A stretch of 64,000 nucleotides of DNA, taken from assembly GCA_036262035.1 (NCBI GenBank), contig DATAJS010000010.1, positions 1,036,915 to 1,100,914 of the forward strand, written 5' to 3'. This document shows, piece by piece, positions 1 through 8,170 of the stretch (position 1 is its first letter; the number at the start of each line of letters is the position of its first letter). This stretch comes from Burkholderiales bacterium. Lineage in GTDB: Bacteria; Pseudomonadota; Gammaproteobacteria; Burkholderiales; SG8-41. The notes beneath the pieces were generated by a model. It saw nothing but the letters and a program-made list of their open reading frames with translations, was not told the DNA's origin and did not search any database. The translations under genes were made by a program, and so were the position numbers.

Positions 1-720
1 TTGCGCGCCATGACCCTCTTTGGCGCTTACGCCCGTGCGCTGCGCGATGTCTTCAAACCGCGCATCCTCGGCGTGCTCGTGCTGCCGATGCTCGGCGCGA
101 TCGTGCTGTGGACCGCGCTCGCGTGGTTCTTCTGGGAGGCATGGATGCGGCCGCTGCGCGCTTTCCTCGGCTCCGGCACGGTTGCGGCATGGTTCGGCGG
201 CTATGCGGATACGTTCGCCAGCGGCAGCGCGGCCTTGCTGCTCTTCGCGCTGGTGATCGGCTCGACGTTCGTCACCGCGATCGTCATCACCGAGCTCGTC
301 GCGATGCCGGTGATCGTTTCGACGGTGGAGCGCGAATATCCGCAGCTCGCGAAGCGCGGCGGCATGAACGTGACGGGCAGCATCGTGAACGCGGTCGTCG
401 CGGTCGGCGTGTTCGCCCTGCTGTGGATCGTGACGCTGCCGCTGTGGCTGACCGGCTTCGGCGCGGTGCTGGTGCCCGCGCTCACGTCCGCCTATCTCAT
501 GCAGCGGCTCTTTCGCTTCGATGCGCTGTCGGAGCACGCGACTCGCGACGAGTATCGCGAGATCGTGAGCAACAACGGCTCGCGCCTGTACGGGCTGGGG
601 CTCGCGCTGGCGCCGGTGTATTACGTGCCGTTCGTGAATCTGGTGGCGCCGGTGCTTTCAGGACTGGCGTTCACGCACTTCTGTCTCGCAGAGCTGGAGC
701 GCCACAGGCGCGGTCCATGA
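1..720 (+). CDS. EI24-domain (CysZ-like) integral membrane protein, start possibly outside window
   Basis: The protein of about 239 residues has several long hydrophobic stretches (roughly residues 20-45, 75-100, 125-160 and 200-225 in order) and the layout of the EI24/CysZ family. Family members are small multi-spanning inner-membrane proteins, and some (CysZ) are linked to sulfate uptake. A TTG opens the window at base 1 and an in-frame ATG follows at base 10. Because the reading frame is open to the window edge, the true start may lie upstream. No cysteine-synthesis genes are nearby, so a sulfate role is not supported. An intrinsic terminator begins directly at its stop codon. The family call is fairly secure; the substrate is unknown. 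Confidence 0.7.
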   Translation: MRAMTLFGAYARALRDVFKPRILGVLVLPMLGAIVLWTALAWFFWEAWMRPLRAFLGSGTVAAWFGGYADTFASGSAALLLFALVIGSTFVTAIVITELVAMPVIVSTVEREYPQLAKRGGMNVTGSIVNAVVAVGVFALLWIVTLPLWLTGFGAVLVPALTSAYLMQRLFRFDALSEHATRDEYREIVSNNGSRLYGLGLALAPVYYVPFVNLVAPVLSGLAFTHFCLAELERHRRGP

Positions 721-750
721 AAAAACGCCGCGAAGGATGCGGCGTTTTTA
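720..750 (+). terminator. Intrinsic terminator after the EI24 gene
   Basis: A stem of aacgccgc / gcggcgtt around the loop gaaggat is followed by a T run, and the matching A run lies on the other side. It starts at the stop codon of the upstream gene and could act in both directions. Confidence 0.8.
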
Positions 751-800
751 AAGGAAGGGAGGTTACGGAGGGAAACCTGGGTTTCCCTCTGTTCGTTTAC
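751..800. repeat. GGAGGGAAACC hairpin repeat, copy 1
   Basis: An imperfect palindrome with arms agggaaacc / ggtttccct is flanked by a purine-rich aaggaaggga tract and a gttta(c) box. A second copy with the same order of parts lies at 36069-36121. Both copies lie just downstream of the stop codon of a minus-strand gene. Confidence 0.75.
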
Positions 801-810
801 CGGCCGCGCA

Positions 811-846
811 GCGGTCTATGAACGGCTACAGCCGTTCATAGACCGC
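811..846. repeat. Perfect 17-bp inverted repeat covering the end of the thiolase gene
   Basis: The arms gcggtctatgaacggct and agccgttcatagaccgc are exact reverse complements separated by 2 bases. The right arm contains the last codons of the thiolase gene, and the stop codon falls at the centre. The left arm is therefore an inverted copy of the gene's own 3' end. In the transcript it would form a long hairpin over the stop codon. Confidence 0.9.
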
Positions 847-2016
847 TGCAATCCCCTGTCCGCCGCCGATGCACATCGTCACCAGCGCGTAGCGACCGCC
901 GGTGCGCTGCAGCTCGTGCAGCGCTTTCACCGTCAACACCGCGCCGGTCGCGCCGATGGGATGGCCGAGGCCGACCGCGCCGCCGTTGGGATTGGTCTTC
1001 TTCGCGTCGAATTTCAGATCGCACGACACCGCGAGCGCCTGCACCGCGAACGCTTCGTTCGACTCGATCACGTCCATGTCCTCGACCGTGAGGCCGGCCT
1101 TGTCGAGCGCGCGCTTGACCGCGGGAACGGGGCCGATGCCCATGATCCTGGGATCGACGCCGGCGAGGCCGTACGACACGAGACGCGCCATGGGCTTCAG
1201 GCCCGCTTTCTCGGCGGCCGACTTCTCCATCAGCACCACCGCCGCCGCGCCGTCGTTGATGCCTGAGGCGTTGCCCGCGGTGACGCTGCCGCCTTCCTTC
1301 TTGAAGACGGCGCGCAGCTTGGCCATCCCTTCGAGGGAAGCATCGGCGCGCGGATGCTCGTCCTTGTCGAACACCACGGTGCCTTTGCGCGTCTTCATCT
1401 CGATCGGGACGATCTGGTCCTTGAAGTAGCCCTTGTCGATCGCGTTCACCGCGCGGCGATGGCTCTCGACCGCGAACTCGTCCTGCTGCTCGCGCGTGAT
1501 CTTCCATTTCTCGGCGATGTTCTCGGCGGTGATGCCCATGTGCACGGTGTCGAACGGATCGGTGAGCGCACCCACCATCATGTCGGTCACCTGGGCGTCG
1601 CCCATGCGCGCGCCCCAGCGCTTGGTCGTGTCGAGATAGCCGCCGCGGCTCATCGACTCGGCGCCGCCCGCGACCGCGGTCGTCGCATCGCCGAGCTGGA
1701 TCGCCTGCGCCGCGCTGACGATCGCCTGCAGGCCGCTGCCGCAGAGGCGGTTCACGGTGAGCGCCGTCGTGTCCTGCGGCAGGCCGCCCTTGAGGCACGC
1801 GACGCGCGAGATGTACATGTCCTTCGCTTCGGTGTGGATCACGTTGCCGAGGACCATCTGGTCGACCTGCTTGGGATCGATGCCGGCGCGCTTCACGGCT
1901 TCCTTGACCACGGTGGCGGCGAGATCGCTGGGCGCCAGGTCTTTCAGGGCGCCGCCGTAATCACCGATCGCCGTACGGACTCCGCTCAGGACGACGACTT
2001 CGCGTTCGCTGCTCAT
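826..2016 (-). CDS. bktB: Acetyl-CoA acetyltransferase / beta-ketothiolase, BktB type
   Basis: A complete 396-residue thiolase. The acyl-binding cysteine is C92 in NRLCGSG, the catalytic histidine is H352 in GLGHPIGATGA, and the second active-site cysteine is C382 in CIGGGQG. The N-terminal REVVVLSGVRTAIG and the DMYISRVA and RWGARMGDA segments resemble the Cupriavidus BktB branch from memory. That branch condenses acetyl-CoA with acyl-CoA (or does the reverse cleavage) for polyhydroxyalkanoate or fatty-acid metabolism in the cytoplasm. No phaB or phaC gene is adjacent, so a purely degradative thiolase role is equally possible. The 3' end lies inside a perfect inverted repeat. Confidence 0.92.
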   Translation of the reverse strand: MSSEREVVVLSGVRTAIGDYGGALKDLAPSDLAATVVKEAVKRAGIDPKQVDQMVLGNVIHTEAKDMYISRVACLKGGLPQDTTALTVNRLCGSGLQAIVSAAQAIQLGDATTAVAGGAESMSRGGYLDTTKRWGARMGDAQVTDMMVGALTDPFDTVHMGITAENIAEKWKITREQQDEFAVESHRRAVNAIDKGYFKDQIVPIEMKTRKGTVVFDKDEHPRADASLEGMAKLRAVFKKEGGSVTAGNASGINDGAAAVVLMEKSAAEKAGLKPMARLVSYGLAGVDPRIMGIGPVPAVKRALDKAGLTVEDMDVIESNEAFAVQALAVSCDLKFDAKKTNPNGGAVGLGHPIGATGAVLTVKALHELQRTGGRYALVTMCIGGGQGIAAVYERL

Positions 2017-2099
2017 GGCTCTCTCCTATCGGGGCTGACTGTGGACACGGGTGTTGCACTGCGGGAGGGGAAGTTTACCGCTCCCGGAGGGACCCGGGC

Positions 2100-2131
2100 A
2101 AAAACAAGGCGCGCCCTCCCTGGGGGCGCGC
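2100..2131 (-). terminator. Intrinsic terminator of hslO
   Basis: Read on the minus strand, the arms gcgcgccc / gggcgcgc enclose a 7-base loop, and a T-rich tract (ttgttttt) follows. It lies just after the hslO stop codon and before the thiolase start. Confidence 0.75.
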
Positions 2132-2138
2132 GGCGCGG

Positions 2139-3014
2139 TCAGTGCCGGGTCGCTCCGGGCCGCTCCACCCGCGGGGCGGCGAAGATCTGTTCCGCGTCGA
2201 CCGAGTCGTAGCGGTAGGCGCGGTTGCAGAATTCGCAGGTCACTTCGACCGTGTCGCGCTCCTCGATGATCGAACGGACCTCGGCGTGGCCGAGCATGCG
2301 CAGCATCGCCGCGACCCGCTCGCCCGAGCACGAGCAGCGGAACGAGACCGGCCGCGGCTCGAAGAGGCGGATGTCTTCCTGGTGATAGAGCCGGTGCAGG
2401 AGCTTGCGGACCGGCAGGGAAAGCAGCTCCGGCCGGGTGACGGTCTCGGCGATCCTGGTCGCGCGGTTCCAGCTGTCCTCGTCCGGCTCCTCGCCCGCAG
2501 GCAGCTTCTGGAGCAGCAGGCCGGCTGCCCGTTCGTTACCGGCCGCCAGCCAGAGGCGCGTCTCGAGCTGCTCCGAATTCTGCATGTAGCGCTCGAGCGA
2601 AGCCGCGACGCCCGCCGGATCGATCTCCACCACGCCCTGGTAGCTCTGCTTGCCCTCGGGCGGCACCAGGGTGATGACGAAGCGCCCGTTCGCGCCGACG
2701 AGGTCGCCCAGACCCGCGTCGGGTTGAAGCTCGCCGTCCCATTTCGCGGTCGCGCGCAGCGTCTGCTCGCTCGTGCACTCGACGACGATCAGCTTGACCT
2801 GGCCCGTGCCGTGGAGCTGGAGAATGATCGAGCCGTCGAACTTGAGGGTCGCGGCGAGCAGCGCGCCCGCGGCCATCAGCTCGCCGAGGATCGTGCGCAA
2901 TACCGGCGGGTACTCGTGCCGTTCGAGCACCGCGCGCCAGGTCGCGTCGAGGTGGGCCACTTCACCCCGGATCGGGGCGCCTTCGAAGAGGAATCGCTGG
3001 AGGGTGTCGTTCAT
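2139..3014 (-). CDS. hslO: Hsp33 redox-regulated molecular chaperone
   Basis: The 291-residue protein starts MNDTLQRFLFEG, the usual Hsp33 beginning. It carries the C-terminal redox switch of four cysteines (C227, C229, C260, C263) in the CxC...CxxC arrangement that binds zinc. In this family oxidation releases zinc, unfolds the linker, and turns the protein into an ATP-independent holdase for unfolding proteins in the cytoplasm. The start at 3014 gives normal family length. The frame stays open far upstream (to 4433), but that part is antisense to the glycosyltransferase gene and is not Hsp33-like. It is followed by its own terminator. Confidence 0.95.
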   Translation of the reverse strand: MNDTLQRFLFEGAPIRGEVAHLDATWRAVLERHEYPPVLRTILGELMAAGALLAATLKFDGSIILQLHGTGQVKLIVVECTSEQTLRATAKWDGELQPDAGLGDLVGANGRFVITLVPPEGKQSYQGVVEIDPAGVAASLERYMQNSEQLETRLWLAAGNERAAGLLLQKLPAGEEPDEDSWNRATRIAETVTRPELLSLPVRKLLHRLYHQEDIRLFEPRPVSFRCSCSGERVAAMLRMLGHAEVRSIIEERDTVEVTCEFCNRAYRYDSVDAEQIFAAPRVERPGATRH

Positions 3015-3068
3015 ATCGTCCTGAAATCGCGCAAGGGCGGTTGGACCGGGTGTCGCCCGAAAGATTCC

Positions 3069-3110
3069 GTAGCGCAGGCGCCCGCCTGCAGGCGAGGGCG
3101 CCTGCGCTAC
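3069..3110. repeat. GTAGCGCAGGCG palindromic repeat, full copy
   Basis: A 42-bp palindrome has outer arms gtagcgcaggcg / cgcctgcgctac around a second inner palindrome gcctgcaggc. The right outer arm supplies the TAG stop of the glycosyltransferase gene. A half copy that keeps the right 25 bp occurs at 63880-63904, again ending a minus-strand reading frame. Confidence 0.8.
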
Positions 3111-4705
3111 AAACGCCGGTACAGCCGGTAGCGTTCCACCTTGTCTCCGGGTCGCGTGCCCTCCCAGATCTTCTGCCAGCTTCCCGCCGGCGGCCGCTCC
3201 TCCTGCGCCACCCCCTGCACCAGCATGAGCTCGCAGTCGTGGCGCCGCGCCGGCGACTCCTCGCGATAGGTCACGATGCCCGCGAAATAGTGGAGCATCG
3301 CGCGCTGGGGCTCGGCGAGGTCGCGGCTCGCCATGCAGTCGTAGCTTGCGGGCAGCGCGGCCTGCATGCTGCGGATCATGCCGCGGTAGCTCTTGCCGGT
3401 GTCGACCCAGCCGATGAAGAGCGTGGCGAGCATCGCCCAGATGACGGTCACGCCCGCCGCCCAGACGAACGCCGGGCGCTGCGGGCTTTTCTTCATGCGC
3501 ACGAGCACCGCGACCCACCCGGCGCAGTACGCGAGCGCGATCACGAACGGCAGCCAGTGGAAACCGGGCGTGTAGCCGGGTTGGATGCGATGCAGGTGGG
3601 CGTGCAGCCGCGGCGGGATGCCGAGCTCGAGCCCCGACCAGTACACCCAGCCGACGAGCATGAAAAAGGTGAAGCCCATCACCGCGAACCAGTACCAGGC
3701 GTTCGCGGCGCCGCGCCTGAGGCTCACGGTGCCGGGGGCGGCGAGCAGCGCCAGCGGCACGAGCAGCGGCAGCGCGTAGAGCTCGCGCTTGTCGGTGGCT
3801 TCGGTGAGCGCGAGCAGGGTGATGACGAAGCCCGCGAGCGGCAGCGTGATGCCGGGCTTCGCGGGGCCGTTGCCGAACGCGCGCCAGATCGCCCACAGTG
3901 CGAGCGGCCACAGCGGCCACGCGTACCACGGCAGGATGCGCAGGTAGTAGAGGCCCGTTCCCGCGCGCCCATAGAGTCGAGCCGCGGTCTCGCTTCGCAG
4001 CCACTCGTGGAAGAGCTCGGGCGAATAGGTGTGCAGCAGCAGCGGCCATACGGTCAGCCACGGCGCCGCGGCGATGCACGCGATGCCCAGCGCGACCGCA
4101 TACTCGCGCGTGCGCCACGTGCTGCTCACGAACGGCAGCGTCAGCGCGATCAACGCGACGGTGATCGCTTCCGGAATGCCCTGCGACAGGAAGACCACGC
4201 CCAGTCCGGTGCCGAGCCAGAGCCCGCCCACCATCGGACCGCGCAGCGCCCGCACGCAGCCGTAGTAGGCCATCGCGAAGCCGGCGACCCCCGCGACCTG
4301 CGGCACGATTTGGTGGGAGCGGATGACGAGGCCGAAGCAGCCGATGAGCAGCGCGATGCCGAGCGCGCCGTAGCCGGGGCCGTTCAGCTCGCGCGCCGCG
4401 AGGCCGCAGAAGAGGAGCGCGACCAGCGCCCACGCGCCGGTCGCGAGACGGACCGCATCATGCAGCGGAAGGAGCGGCGAGAACAGCACGCCGCTCGCGG
4501 CCGCGGTGAGGTAGTAGAGCGGCGGCTCCTTGAGGAAAGGCTCGCCCGCGAGCTTTGATGCGATCCACGATCCGCCGCGCAGCATCTCGTAGACGATGCC
4601 GAAGGTGTACGCCTCGTCGGGTTTCCATGGATCGTGCGCGACGAGGCCGGGCAACACCCACGCGAAACACAGCGCGATGACGAGCAGGCGGCGGCGCGAG
4701 ATCAT
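3107..4705 (-). CDS. Glycosyltransferase family 39 / ArnT-like membrane protein
   Basis: About 532 residues with ten or more hydrophobic segments. After the first of these comes HDPWKPDEAYTF, which matches the periplasmic DE-type motif of GT39/GT83 enzymes such as protein O-mannosyltransferases and ArnT. These transfer a sugar from a polyprenyl-phosphate donor to lipid A or protein on the periplasmic face. The start at 4705 (MISRRRLLVI) was chosen because the first transmembrane segment follows directly and a good -10 box lies about 64 bp upstream. An in-frame ATG at 4828 would add 41 polar residues and would lie upstream of that promoter. The TAG stop lies within a palindromic repeat. The acceptor is unknown. 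Confidence 0.75.
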   Translation of the reverse strand: MISRRRLLVIALCFAWVLPGLVAHDPWKPDEAYTFGIVYEMLRGGSWIASKLAGEPFLKEPPLYYLTAAASGVLFSPLLPLHDAVRLATGAWALVALLFCGLAARELNGPGYGALGIALLIGCFGLVIRSHQIVPQVAGVAGFAMAYYGCVRALRGPMVGGLWLGTGLGVVFLSQGIPEAITVALIALTLPFVSSTWRTREYAVALGIACIAAAPWLTVWPLLLHTYSPELFHEWLRSETAARLYGRAGTGLYYLRILPWYAWPLWPLALWAIWRAFGNGPAKPGITLPLAGFVITLLALTEATDKRELYALPLLVPLALLAAPGTVSLRRGAANAWYWFAVMGFTFFMLVGWVYWSGLELGIPPRLHAHLHRIQPGYTPGFHWLPFVIALAYCAGWVAVLVRMKKSPQRPAFVWAAGVTVIWAMLATLFIGWVDTGKSYRGMIRSMQAALPASYDCMASRDLAEPQRAMLHYFAGIVTYREESPARRHDCELMLVQGVAQEERPPAGSWQKIWEGTRPGDKVERYRLYRRL

Positions 4706-4768
4706 CGGCAGACGCACGCGGTACGCGGAGGCGGAAGGGGCATGCTGTTGTTCTTGAAGCGTTCCGTG

Positions 4769-4774
4769 ATTATC
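4769..4774 (-). promoter_or_regulatory. Candidate -10 box for the GT39 gene
   Basis: On the minus strand GATAAT is preceded at about 16 bp by tcgagc, a weak -35. It would give an untranslated leader of about 55 bases to the chosen start at 4705. Only the -10 is convincing. Confidence 0.35.
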
Positions 4775-4944
4775 GCATAGCGACTCGAGCGCTCGATTTC
4801 GGTGCGCGATCGCACTCGCGCCGTGCAAGCTTCGTGCTGATGGACGGCAGCGGCATGCGCTTGGTTCCCGCCGCGATCGGCGCTTGACGGGCGCTTCCGC
4901 GTCCCTCCAACATAACCACGCGTTTCCAACCCCGGGGGGACAAC

Positions 4945-6066
4945 ATGAACAGAACGACGAAGCGCACGTGGGTTGCCGTCGGCATGGCCGCGGCGTTGGC
5001 AGGCGGCGCAGTCATCGCCCAGCAGTCGGGTCCCGCACGCGGCGATCACGGCTGGGCGCCGAAGGCGGCGGCCGGCAAGCACCACACCTTGCCTGCGACG
5101 CTCGAGACCGTACAGTGGGGCTGGCTCGATCCGAAGGAGCCGCCCAAGCTCACGATCAACTCCGGCGACACGGTCTCGATCGAGACCATGATGCACTCGC
5201 ACGACCAGATCAAGCCGGGTGTCGACATGAACAAAATCGTCGAGCTGCGCAAGGCGAATCCCGGCGGCGGCCCGCACTCGATGACCGGCCCGATCTTCGT
5301 CAACGGCGCGGAGCCCGGCGACGTGCTCGAAGTGCGCATCCTGCGCATCGAGCCCAAGCCGTTCGCGACGAACTTCAACCTGCCCGGCAAGGAGTTCCCG
5401 ACGATCGGCGCGCTCGCCTCCGAGATGCCCGACGGCTTCCTGCGCTTCTTCAATCTCGATCTCCAGAAGCGCACGACCGAGTTCAAGCCCGGCATCACGC
5501 TCGACCTCCAGCCGTTCCCCGGCACCCTCGCGATCGGCATCGATCCCAACGATCCGAGCCCGCGCAAAGGCGGCGCGAAAGACCCGATGGCGCCGGTGTC
5601 GACGCTGCGGCCGTGGAAGAACGGCTCGAACATGGACATCAACGAGATGCAGGAAGGCTCGACGGTGTTCTATCCCGTGTTCCTCAAGGGCGGGCTCATC
5701 TGGATGGGCGATTCGCACTGCCGCCAAGGCAACGGCGAAGTCAACCTGACCGCGCTGGAATGTTCGTACAAGGAGATCCGCATCCAGCCGATCGTGCGCA
5801 AGGACATGAAGCTCGAGTGGCCCTTCATCGAGACGCGCACGCACTGGATCACCGTCGGCGTACACGAGGACCTCAACGTGGCGATGACCAACGCGGTACG
5901 CGAGGCGGTGAGCTGGCTGTCGACCCAGAAGATGGTGCCGATGGACCGTTACGAGGCGTACAGCCTGGTGTCCATGGCCGCCGACTGCCGCGTGTCGCAG
6001 GTCGTCGACGTGCGCAAGGGCGTGCACTGCATGATCCCGAAGTCGATCTTCACCAAACGCGCGTAG
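4945..6066 (+). CDS. Exported acetamidase/formamidase family protein
   Basis: The 373-residue protein begins with a signal peptide (MNRTTKRTWVAVGMAAALAG, cleavage near AVIAQ). The mature part has the beta-rich layout of the acetamidase/formamidase family, including SGDTVSIETMMHSHDQ, GPIFVNGAEPGDVLEVRI and GDSHCRQGNGEVN. Characterised members hydrolyse formamide or acetamide to ammonia and the acid. A signal peptide is unusual for the classical cytoplasmic FmdA enzymes and places this one in the periplasm. A purine-rich ribosome-binding site (gggggga) precedes the ATG. The stop codon overlaps the start of the next gene, so it is probably co-transcribed with the metal-binding protein. Substrate unproven. 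Confidence 0.82.
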   Translation: MNRTTKRTWVAVGMAAALAGGAVIAQQSGPARGDHGWAPKAAAGKHHTLPATLETVQWGWLDPKEPPKLTINSGDTVSIETMMHSHDQIKPGVDMNKIVELRKANPGGGPHSMTGPIFVNGAEPGDVLEVRILRIEPKPFATNFNLPGKEFPTIGALASEMPDGFLRFFNLDLQKRTTEFKPGITLDLQPFPGTLAIGIDPNDPSPRKGGAKDPMAPVSTLRPWKNGSNMDINEMQEGSTVFYPVFLKGGLIWMGDSHCRQGNGEVNLTALECSYKEIRIQPIVRKDMKLEWPFIETRTHWITVGVHEDLNVAMTNAVREAVSWLSTQKMVPMDRYEAYSLVSMAADCRVSQVVDVRKGVHCMIPKSIFTKRA

Positions 6067-6935
6067 TGTTGCGCGGGGTCGTCCTGGCGCTCGCCCTCGC
6101 GGCGGCGCCGGGGCCCGGTCACGCCCAGCTTCGCGTCGTCACCACGTCGGCGGATCTCAAGTCGATCGCCGAAGCGGTCGGCGGCGCGCGCATCGCGGCC
6201 GAGAGCCTCGCCGCGCCCGAGCACGATCCGCACACGCTCGAGCTGACACCGGCGCAGCTCGCACGGGCGCGCTCCGCGGACCTCGTCATCCGCGTCGGCC
6301 TCGATCACGAGCCGTGGTTCGCGAAGCTCGGCGTGCCGAGCCGCGTCGCGGTGCTCGACGCCTCGCGCAACGTGCGGCTCCTGCAGACTCGGACGCCGCG
6401 CCTGCGCGCAGAGCGCGCGTCGCACGTCCACGCTTTCGGCAACACCCATTACTGGCTCGACCCGGAGAACGCGGTCGCGATCGCCGCGGCGATACGCGAG
6501 GCGCTGGCGAAGCTTCGGCCGAACGATGCAGCGGTCTTCGAAACCGGCGCGCGTGCGTTTTCCGAGACCGTCGGGAAAAAGACCGCGGAATGGCGGCGCA
6601 CGCTCGCGCCGCATCGCGGCGCGAAGCTCGTGGTGATGCACGACAGCTGGTCGTACCTCGCCGAGGCGTTCGGCCTGCAGATCGTCGCCGCCGCCGAGCC
6701 GCATCCCGGCGTGCCGCCCGCGCCGGGCGAGCTCGCCGAGCTGGTGCGGCGCATGCGCGAGGCGCGCGTGCCCGTGCTGATCGCGGAGCCGCACTCGAAC
6801 GCGGCGCTGGCGCGACTGATCGCGAGCGAGACCGGCGCGCGCGTGGCGCAGCTCCACGCGTCGGGCTACGACTACGTTCGATCGATGGACGCCAACGTGA
6901 GCGCGCTCGCCGCGGCGCTCGCGTCAGCACGATGA
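6066..6935 (+). CDS. Metal ABC transporter substrate-binding protein (ZnuA/TroA family)
   Basis: About 289 residues. A hydrophobic signal sequence ending near GHAQ is followed by the cluster A-I fold signatures: VVTTSADLKSIAEAVGG, EHDPHTLELTP (first metal histidine), GNTHYWLDPENA (second histidine), KLVVMHDSWSYLAEAFGL and a final PHSN region. These proteins capture Zn or Mn in the periplasm. The start is GTG at 6066, or TTG at 6069, and overlaps the TAG of the amidase gene. No ATG is available. The histidine-rich loop typical of ZnuA is short (SHVHAFGNTH), so the metal cannot be assigned. Its own stop overlaps the permease start (ATGA). Confidence 0.88.
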   Translation: MLRGVVLALALAAAPGPGHAQLRVVTTSADLKSIAEAVGGARIAAESLAAPEHDPHTLELTPAQLARARSADLVIRVGLDHEPWFAKLGVPSRVAVLDASRNVRLLQTRTPRLRAERASHVHAFGNTHYWLDPENAVAIAAAIREALAKLRPNDAAVFETGARAFSETVGKKTAEWRRTLAPHRGAKLVVMHDSWSYLAEAFGLQIVAAAEPHPGVPPAPGELAELVRRMREARVPVLIAEPHSNAALARLIASETGARVAQLHASGYDYVRSMDANVSALAAALASAR

Positions 6936-8170
6936 GCGCGATCGAGCTCCTGCTGTGGCCTTTCGCGGCAGGCGTCGTGCTGACGCTGATCCACGCGTGG
7001 CTGGGCCTGCACGTGCTGGCGCGCGGGGTGGTGTTCGTCGACCTCTCCCTCGCGCAGGTCGCGGCGCTGGGCATCACCGTCGCGATGCTCGCCGGACACG
7101 CGCCGCAGAGCGAGGCCGCGTACTGGTGGGCGCTCGCCTTTGCGCTCGGCGGCGCGATGGTCTTCGCGCTCGCACGCGGCTACGAGCGCCGCATCCAGCA
7201 GGAAGCGGTGATCGGCATCGTGTACGTGGTGTCGGCCTCGCTCGGGGTGCTCGCGCTCGATCGCGCGCCGCAGGGCGCGGAGCACATCAAGCAGCTCCTC
7301 ATCGGCTCGATATTGACGGTGACGCCGCGGGAAATCGCCGCCATCGCCGGCCTCTACGCAGCGATCGGCATGGTGCACGTGGTGTTCAGACGGCCGTTGA
7401 TCGAGGTCTCGTTCGAGCTCGCGCGGGGACGCCGCGTGTTCGTGTGGGACGTGGTGTTCTACGCGTCGTTCGCGCTGGTCGTGACGTCGTCAGTGCGCGT
7501 CGCGGGCGTGCTGCTCGTCTTCACGTATCTCATCGTGCCGGCCGCGCTGGCGGGATTATTCTCCATGCGTCTCGGCCCCCGGCTCGCGCTCGCGTGGTCG
7601 CTGGGCATCGCGCTCACCACGGTAGGTCTCGCCGCGTCGTGGGCCTGGGATCTACCCACCGGGCCGGCGATCGTCAGCGCGTTCGGCGCGGCGGCGGCGC
7701 TGATCGGCGTCGTCGCGCTCGCGCGCCGCAGCTCGGGGCGCGCGATCGCGCGTGGGGTTGCCGGCGTTCTCGCCGCAGCGGGGCTGCTGCTCGCCGCGGT
7801 GCCCGCCGCGGACCAGCCGTGGCTCGCCGCGATCGAGACCTATGCGCCGCCGGTGCAGACTGCTTTCCTCACCGAATTCGAGCGCGCGACGCGCGAGGAG
7901 ACGCTCGAGTCGATCGCGCGCGCCAAAGCGGAGCTCACGCGACTGAGAGCGCTCGAGCAGGACGTGCGCTGGGGCCGGACCGAGCTGCCGCCCGAGAACG
8001 TCGAGCGGCTGCGCCAGTATCTCGCCGGCCGCAGCGAGATCTCGGCCGGCGACGAGCTCGTGCTGCGCCACCTGTCTTCACTCGCGCGCGAGCGCCAGCG
8101 CTGGTGGCTCGGGCTGCCGCTCATCGCGCTCGGCGCGTTCGGCGTGGTTCGCCTGTCGCGCAAGCGCTAG
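6932..8170 (+). CDS. Metal ABC transporter permease (ZnuB-like) with C-terminal extension
   Basis: Residues 1 to about 270 form the multi-spanning core of the ABC-3 family (FVDLSLAQVAALGI near the N-terminus, SVRVAGVLLVFTYLIVPAALAG later). About 140 further residues follow. They contain two more hydrophobic segments (about 275-295 and 388-405) around a charged helical stretch rich in Glu and Arg (ATREETLESIARAKAELTRL). The family norm is about 260-290 residues, so the tail is extra. It overlaps the binding-protein gene by ATGA. No ATPase gene (znuC) lies beside it. Its stop shares the palindrome CTAG with the convergent dctM stop. Confidence 0.85.
   Translation: MSAIELLLWPFAAGVVLTLIHAWLGLHVLARGVVFVDLSLAQVAALGITVAMLAGHAPQSEAAYWWALAFALGGAMVFALARGYERRIQQEAVIGIVYVVSASLGVLALDRAPQGAEHIKQLLIGSILTVTPREIAAIAGLYAAIGMVHVVFRRPLIEVSFELARGRRVFVWDVVFYASFALVVTSSVRVAGVLLVFTYLIVPAALAGLFSMRLGPRLALAWSLGIALTTVGLAASWAWDLPTGPAIVSAFGAAAALIGVVALARRSSGRAIARGVAGVLAAAGLLLAAVPAADQPWLAAIETYAPPVQTAFLTEFERATREETLESIARAKAELTRLRALEQDVRWGRTELPPENVERLRQYLAGRSEISAGDELVLRHLSSLARERQRWWLGLPLIALGAFGVVRLSRKR

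Noticed and set aside
2139-4433. A single open minus-strand frame that would fuse Hsp33 to about 470 upstream residues
   Set aside because: The upstream part is arginine/alanine-rich antisense of the glycosyltransferase gene in another frame. Hsp33 starts normally at 3014.
4884-4914. TTGACG/CATAAC promoter for the amidase gene
   Set aside because: The spacing of 21 bp between the boxes is too long for a sigma-70 promoter.
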